Shown piece after piece: positions 61,825 to 64,000 of a DNA stretch of 64,000 nucleotides. The position numbers were made by a program, and so were the translations under genes. This DNA is from Agrobacterium arsenijevicii (GTDB lineage Bacteria; Pseudomonadota; Alphaproteobacteria; Rhizobiales; Rhizobiaceae). The first letter of the stretch is position 1, and each line of letters begins with the position of its first letter. The stretch is from the NCBI GenBank assembly GCA_000949895.1, contig JWIT01000007.1:248001-312000 (forward strand), in the 5' to 3' direction. The notes beneath the pieces are model-generated. The model was not told the origin of the DNA. It saw only the letters and a list, made by a program, of their open reading frames with translations, and ran no database searches.

Positions 61825-63225
61825 ATGGCTGACGGCACAGATCAGAAATCCTCCAACCAGATGTGGGGCGGACGTTTCGCTTCCGGCCCCTCAGCCATCA
61901 TGGAAGAGATAAATGCCTCCATCGGCTTCGACAAGAAGCTTTATGCCCAGGACATCCGCGGCTCAATCGCGCACGCCACCATGCTGGCGGAAAAAGGCAT
62001 TATTTCGCAGGAAGATAAAGACAAGATCGTTCACGGCCTGAACACGATCCTGTCAGAAATCAAAGCCGGCACCTTCGAATTCTCGCGCAAGCTCGAAGAC
62101 ATTCACATGAACATCGAAGCGCGCCTTGCCACCCTCATCGGCACGGCTGCCGGCCGCCTGCACACCGCCCGTTCGCGCAACGACCAGGTGGCGCTCGATT
62201 TCCGCCTCTGGGTGAAGGAAGAGCTACAGAAGACGGAAGGCATGCTGACCGCGCTTATCGCTGCCTTCCTCGATCGCGCCGAAGAAAATGCCGATACGGT
62301 CATGCCCGGCTTCACTCATCTGCAGACGGCCCAGCCCGTCACCTTCGGCCATCATTGCATGGCCTATGTGGAAATGTTCGGCCGTGACCGCGCCCGCGTG
62401 CGCCACGCCATCGAGCATTTGGATGAAAGCCCGATCGGTGCTGCGGCGCTGGCCGGCACCGGCTATCCCATCGACCGCCACATGACGGCAAAGGCTCTCG
62501 GCTTCCGCGAACCGACCCGCAACTCCATCGACACCGTCTCCGACCGCGATTTTGCGCTGGAGTTCCTGTCGATCGCCTCGATCTGCGCCACGCATCTGTC
62601 GCGTCTCGCCGAAGAAATCGTCATCTGGTCGACGCCGCAATTCGGCTTCATCCGCCTCTCGGACGCCTTCTCCACCGGCTCGTCGATCATGCCGCAGAAG
62701 AAGAACCCGGACGCCGCCGAACTGGTGCGCGCCAAGACGGGCCGTATCAACGGCTCGCTGGTGGCGCTTCTGACTGTCATGAAGGGCCTGCCGCTCGCCT
62801 ATTCCAAGGACATGCAGGAAGACAAGGAACAGGTTTTCGATTCCGCCGAAAGCCTGGAACTGGCGATTGCCGCCATGACCGGCATGATCCGCGACCTTGA
62901 GGTACGCAAGGACCGCATGCGTGCGGCGGCCGGTTCGGGATATTCCACCGCCACTGATCTCGCCGACTGGCTGGTGCGCGAGGCCGGCCTGCCCTTCCGC
63001 GATGCCCACCATGTGACCGGCAATGCCGTGGCGCTGGCGGAAAAGAAGGGCTGCGATCTGGCCGATCTTTCACTGGAAGACCTGCAGGCGATCCACCCCG
63101 CCATCACCAGCGGCGTTTTCGATGTTCTTTCGGTCGAGGCATCGGTTGCCAGCCGCGTGAGCTTTGGCGGCACCGCCCCTTCGGAAGTGAAGAAGCAGAT
63201 CGCCTGGTGGCGCGGACGCAACTAA
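61825..63225 (+). CDS. argH: Argininosuccinate lyase
   Basis: 466 residues from ATG 61825. It splits argininosuccinate to arginine and fumarate, the last step of arginine synthesis. The signature [12 protein letters not shown] (catalytic Ser) is near residue 290; [16 protein letters not shown] near 115 and [16 protein letters not shown] near 160 hold further active-site residues. The start lies 24 bases from the divergent tlpA start, so the promoters must overlap the neighbouring genes. Confidence 0.97.
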   Translation: MADGTDQKSSNQMWGGRFASGPSAIMEEINASIGFDKKLYAQDIRGSIAHATMLAEKGIISQEDKDKIVHGLNTILSEIKAGTFEFSRKLEDIHMNIEARLATLIGTAAGRLHTARSRNDQVALDFRLWVKEELQKTEGMLTALIAAFLDRAEENADTVMPGFTHLQTAQPVTFGHHCMAYVEMFGRDRARVRHAIEHLDESPIGAAALAGTGYPIDRHMTAKALGFREPTRNSIDTVSDRDFALEFLSIASICATHLSRLAEEIVIWSTPQFGFIRLSDAFSTGSSIMPQKKNPDAAELVRAKTGRINGSLVALLTVMKGLPLAYSKDMQEDKEQVFDSAESLELAIAAMTGMIRDLEVRKDRMRAAAGSGYSTATDLADWLVREAGLPFRDAHHVTGNAVALAEKKGCDLADLSLEDLQAIHPAITSGVFDVLSVEASVASRVSFGGTAPSEVKKQIAWWRGRN

Positions 63226-63275
63226 CGCATTGGACCGAAAAGTGTGAAGCGGTTTTCGGAAAATCCGATGCGCGG
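63226..63275. repeat. Intergenic palindromic repeat-like element after argH
   Basis: CGCATTGGACCGAAAA and TTTTCGGAAAATCCGATGCG form an imperfect inverted repeat around GTGTGAAGCGG. It is of the small rhizobial palindrome type and differs from the elements at 42651 and 48889. Beyond it, 63281-63345 can form a further hairpin (GAGAGCGGCGGAA with TTCCG and TCTCTCCGC). Confidence 0.5.
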
Positions 63276-63418
63276 ACAAAAAGAGAGCGGCGGAACCTGT
63301 TCCGTTTTCTCTCCGCTGCGCTCATAAATTCGCGTTACGCTGCGATCACAAGAAACAGGGTGCACAAGCGCCCTGTTTTTCGTTATCAGAGAGGCACATA
63401 TTTCCTTTGGACAGGCTC

Positions 63419-63622
63419 ATGCTTTCAAAAACCGCGCGCAAACTCATCGTTCCCATCGGCATGACGCTCGCCGTCAGCCTCGCTCTCAGTGCCTGCGGGC
63501 GAAAAGGCGATATCGATCCGCCGAGCACGCCGGTCGAAATGCGCAACAAACGCAATGCCGACGGAACGGAAACGAAACCGGCAACGGCGGAACGGCCCTT
63601 CATCCTCGACAAGCTTCTCTGA
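63419..63622 (+). CDS. Small LptM-like lipoprotein
   Basis: 67 residues from ATG 63419. The signal peptide (LIVPIGMTLAVSLALSACG) ends in a lipobox LSAC, followed by GRKGDIDPPSTP, which is the core of the LptM/YifL family. In E. coli LptM helps assemble the LPS translocon LptDE. Position directly before lysA is typical of the family in alphaproteobacteria. Confidence 0.88.
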   Translation: MLSKTARKLIVPIGMTLAVSLALSACGRKGDIDPPSTPVEMRNKRNADGTETKPATAERPFILDKLL

Positions 63623-63635
63623 CGGATAAAAAACC

Positions 63636-64000
63636 GTGAACCATTTTGGCTATATCGACGGCGTGCTGCACGCCGAAAACGTGCCTGTGCCTGAGATCGC
63701 CAAGGCGGTCGGCACACCATTCTATGTCTATTCCACCGCGACGCTGGAGCGCCATTACAAGGTGTTTTCCGGCGCGTTTGCCGATGTGGACGCCATGGTC
63801 TGTTACGCCATGAAGGCCAATTCCAACCAGGCGGTGCTGAAGACACTGGCGAAACTCGGCGCTGGCATTGATGTCGTGTCGGGCGGCGAATTGCGCCGGG
63901 CGCTCGGCGCCGGCGTGCCGGCAAGCCGCATCATGTTTTCCGGCGTCGGCAAGACGGTGGCGGAAATGGATTACGCGCTGGAAGCCGGTATCTATTGCTT
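63636..64000 (+). CDS. lysA: Diaminopimelate decarboxylase, N-terminal part (runs off the window)
   Basis: About 121 residues are visible from GTG 63636, 13 bases behind the lipoprotein gene. The start VNHFGYIDGVLHAENVPVPE and FYVYSTATLERHYKVFSGAF are typical of LysA, and VCYAMKANSNQAVLKTLAKL holds the PLP-binding lysine; GAGIDVVSGGELRRAL follows. The enzyme converts meso-diaminopimelate to lysine. The frame is open at the window end. Confidence 0.95.
   Translation, partial: MNHFGYIDGVLHAENVPVPEIAKAVGTPFYVYSTATLERHYKVFSGAFADVDAMVCYAMKANSNQAVLKTLAKLGAGIDVVSGGELRRALGAGVPASRIMFSGVGKTVAEMDYALEAGIYC

Overview
The window looks like a stretch of an Agrobacterium/Rhizobium-group (Alphaproteobacteria, Rhizobiales) genome. 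The evidence is its high GC content, the rhizobial exopolysaccharide gene set, family 1 and xylose-type ABC transporters paired with ROK regulators, a cobalamin-riboswitch-controlled metE, the PccR/propionyl-CoA module and several rhizobial-style intergenic palindromes. I cannot tell from the sequence which replicon it is. I saw no rRNA, tRNA, CRISPR array, transposase or integrase.

Layout. (1) 1-16516: an exopolysaccharide locus. It holds the end of a probable glycoside hydrolase, an acyltransferase-3 membrane protein, a secreted Gly-rich protein, a Wzz/BY-kinase co-polymerase, two Wzy/ligase-like membrane proteins, three GT4 glycosyltransferases, an SGNH hydrolase preceded by an 11-C tract, a GreA-like factor and an RTX/GH16 endoglycanase that ends at a strong terminator. 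(2) 16597-24062: a carbohydrate ABC transporter operon (binding protein, two permeases, ATPase) with a glycerophosphodiester phosphodiesterase and a TIM-barrel isomerase, divergent from a ROK regulator across a perfect palindrome. (3) 24085-25089: two small unknown genes. (4) 25286-30737: a five-gene unit of BTAD/TPR regulator, Cys-free 142-residue protein, YcaO, TfuA and a pentein-fold (arginine deiminase-like) enzyme. The last four are tightly packed or overlapping. This is the best candidate for an undescribed peptide or protein modification system. (5) 30870-31635: an XRE regulator and a small unknown gene. (6) 31798-34455: metE under a cobalamin riboswitch. (7) 34531-39240: xylFHG with divergent xylR and a 25-bp palindromic operator. 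(8) 39147-40882: a small insertion (fatty acid desaturase plus ArsR regulator) bracketed by a 97-bp repeat of the xylR 3' end. (9) 40899-53055: glpD, then the propionyl-CoA pathway (mce, methylmalonyl-CoA mutase, pccA, pccB) with its regulator PccR. It is interrupted by an AT-rich accessory gene directly upstream of pccA, and a yghU-type glutathione transferase lies inside it. (10) 53071-64000: housekeeping genes, namely a 3-methyladenine glycosylase, gluQRS, a YihY membrane protein, an SDR, a twin-TM protein, a PduO-type cobalamin adenosyltransferase, a rhomboid protease, etfBA, 3-hydroxybutyryl-CoA dehydrogenase, tlpA, argH, a small lipoprotein and the start of lysA.

How the genes fit together. 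The polysaccharide block has the parts expected of a Wzx/Wzy-type pathway (chain-length kinase, polymerase, glycosyltransferases, decorating acyl/esterase enzymes and a secreted depolymerase), but no initiating glycosyltransferase or flippase is inside the window. The propionate block feeds propionyl-CoA to succinyl-CoA. The adenosyltransferase at 56791 would supply the mutase cofactor, and EtfAB and the 3-hydroxybutyryl-CoA dehydrogenase serve acyl-CoA oxidation. Two B12 connections (riboswitch and mutase) suggest B12 availability matters to this organism.
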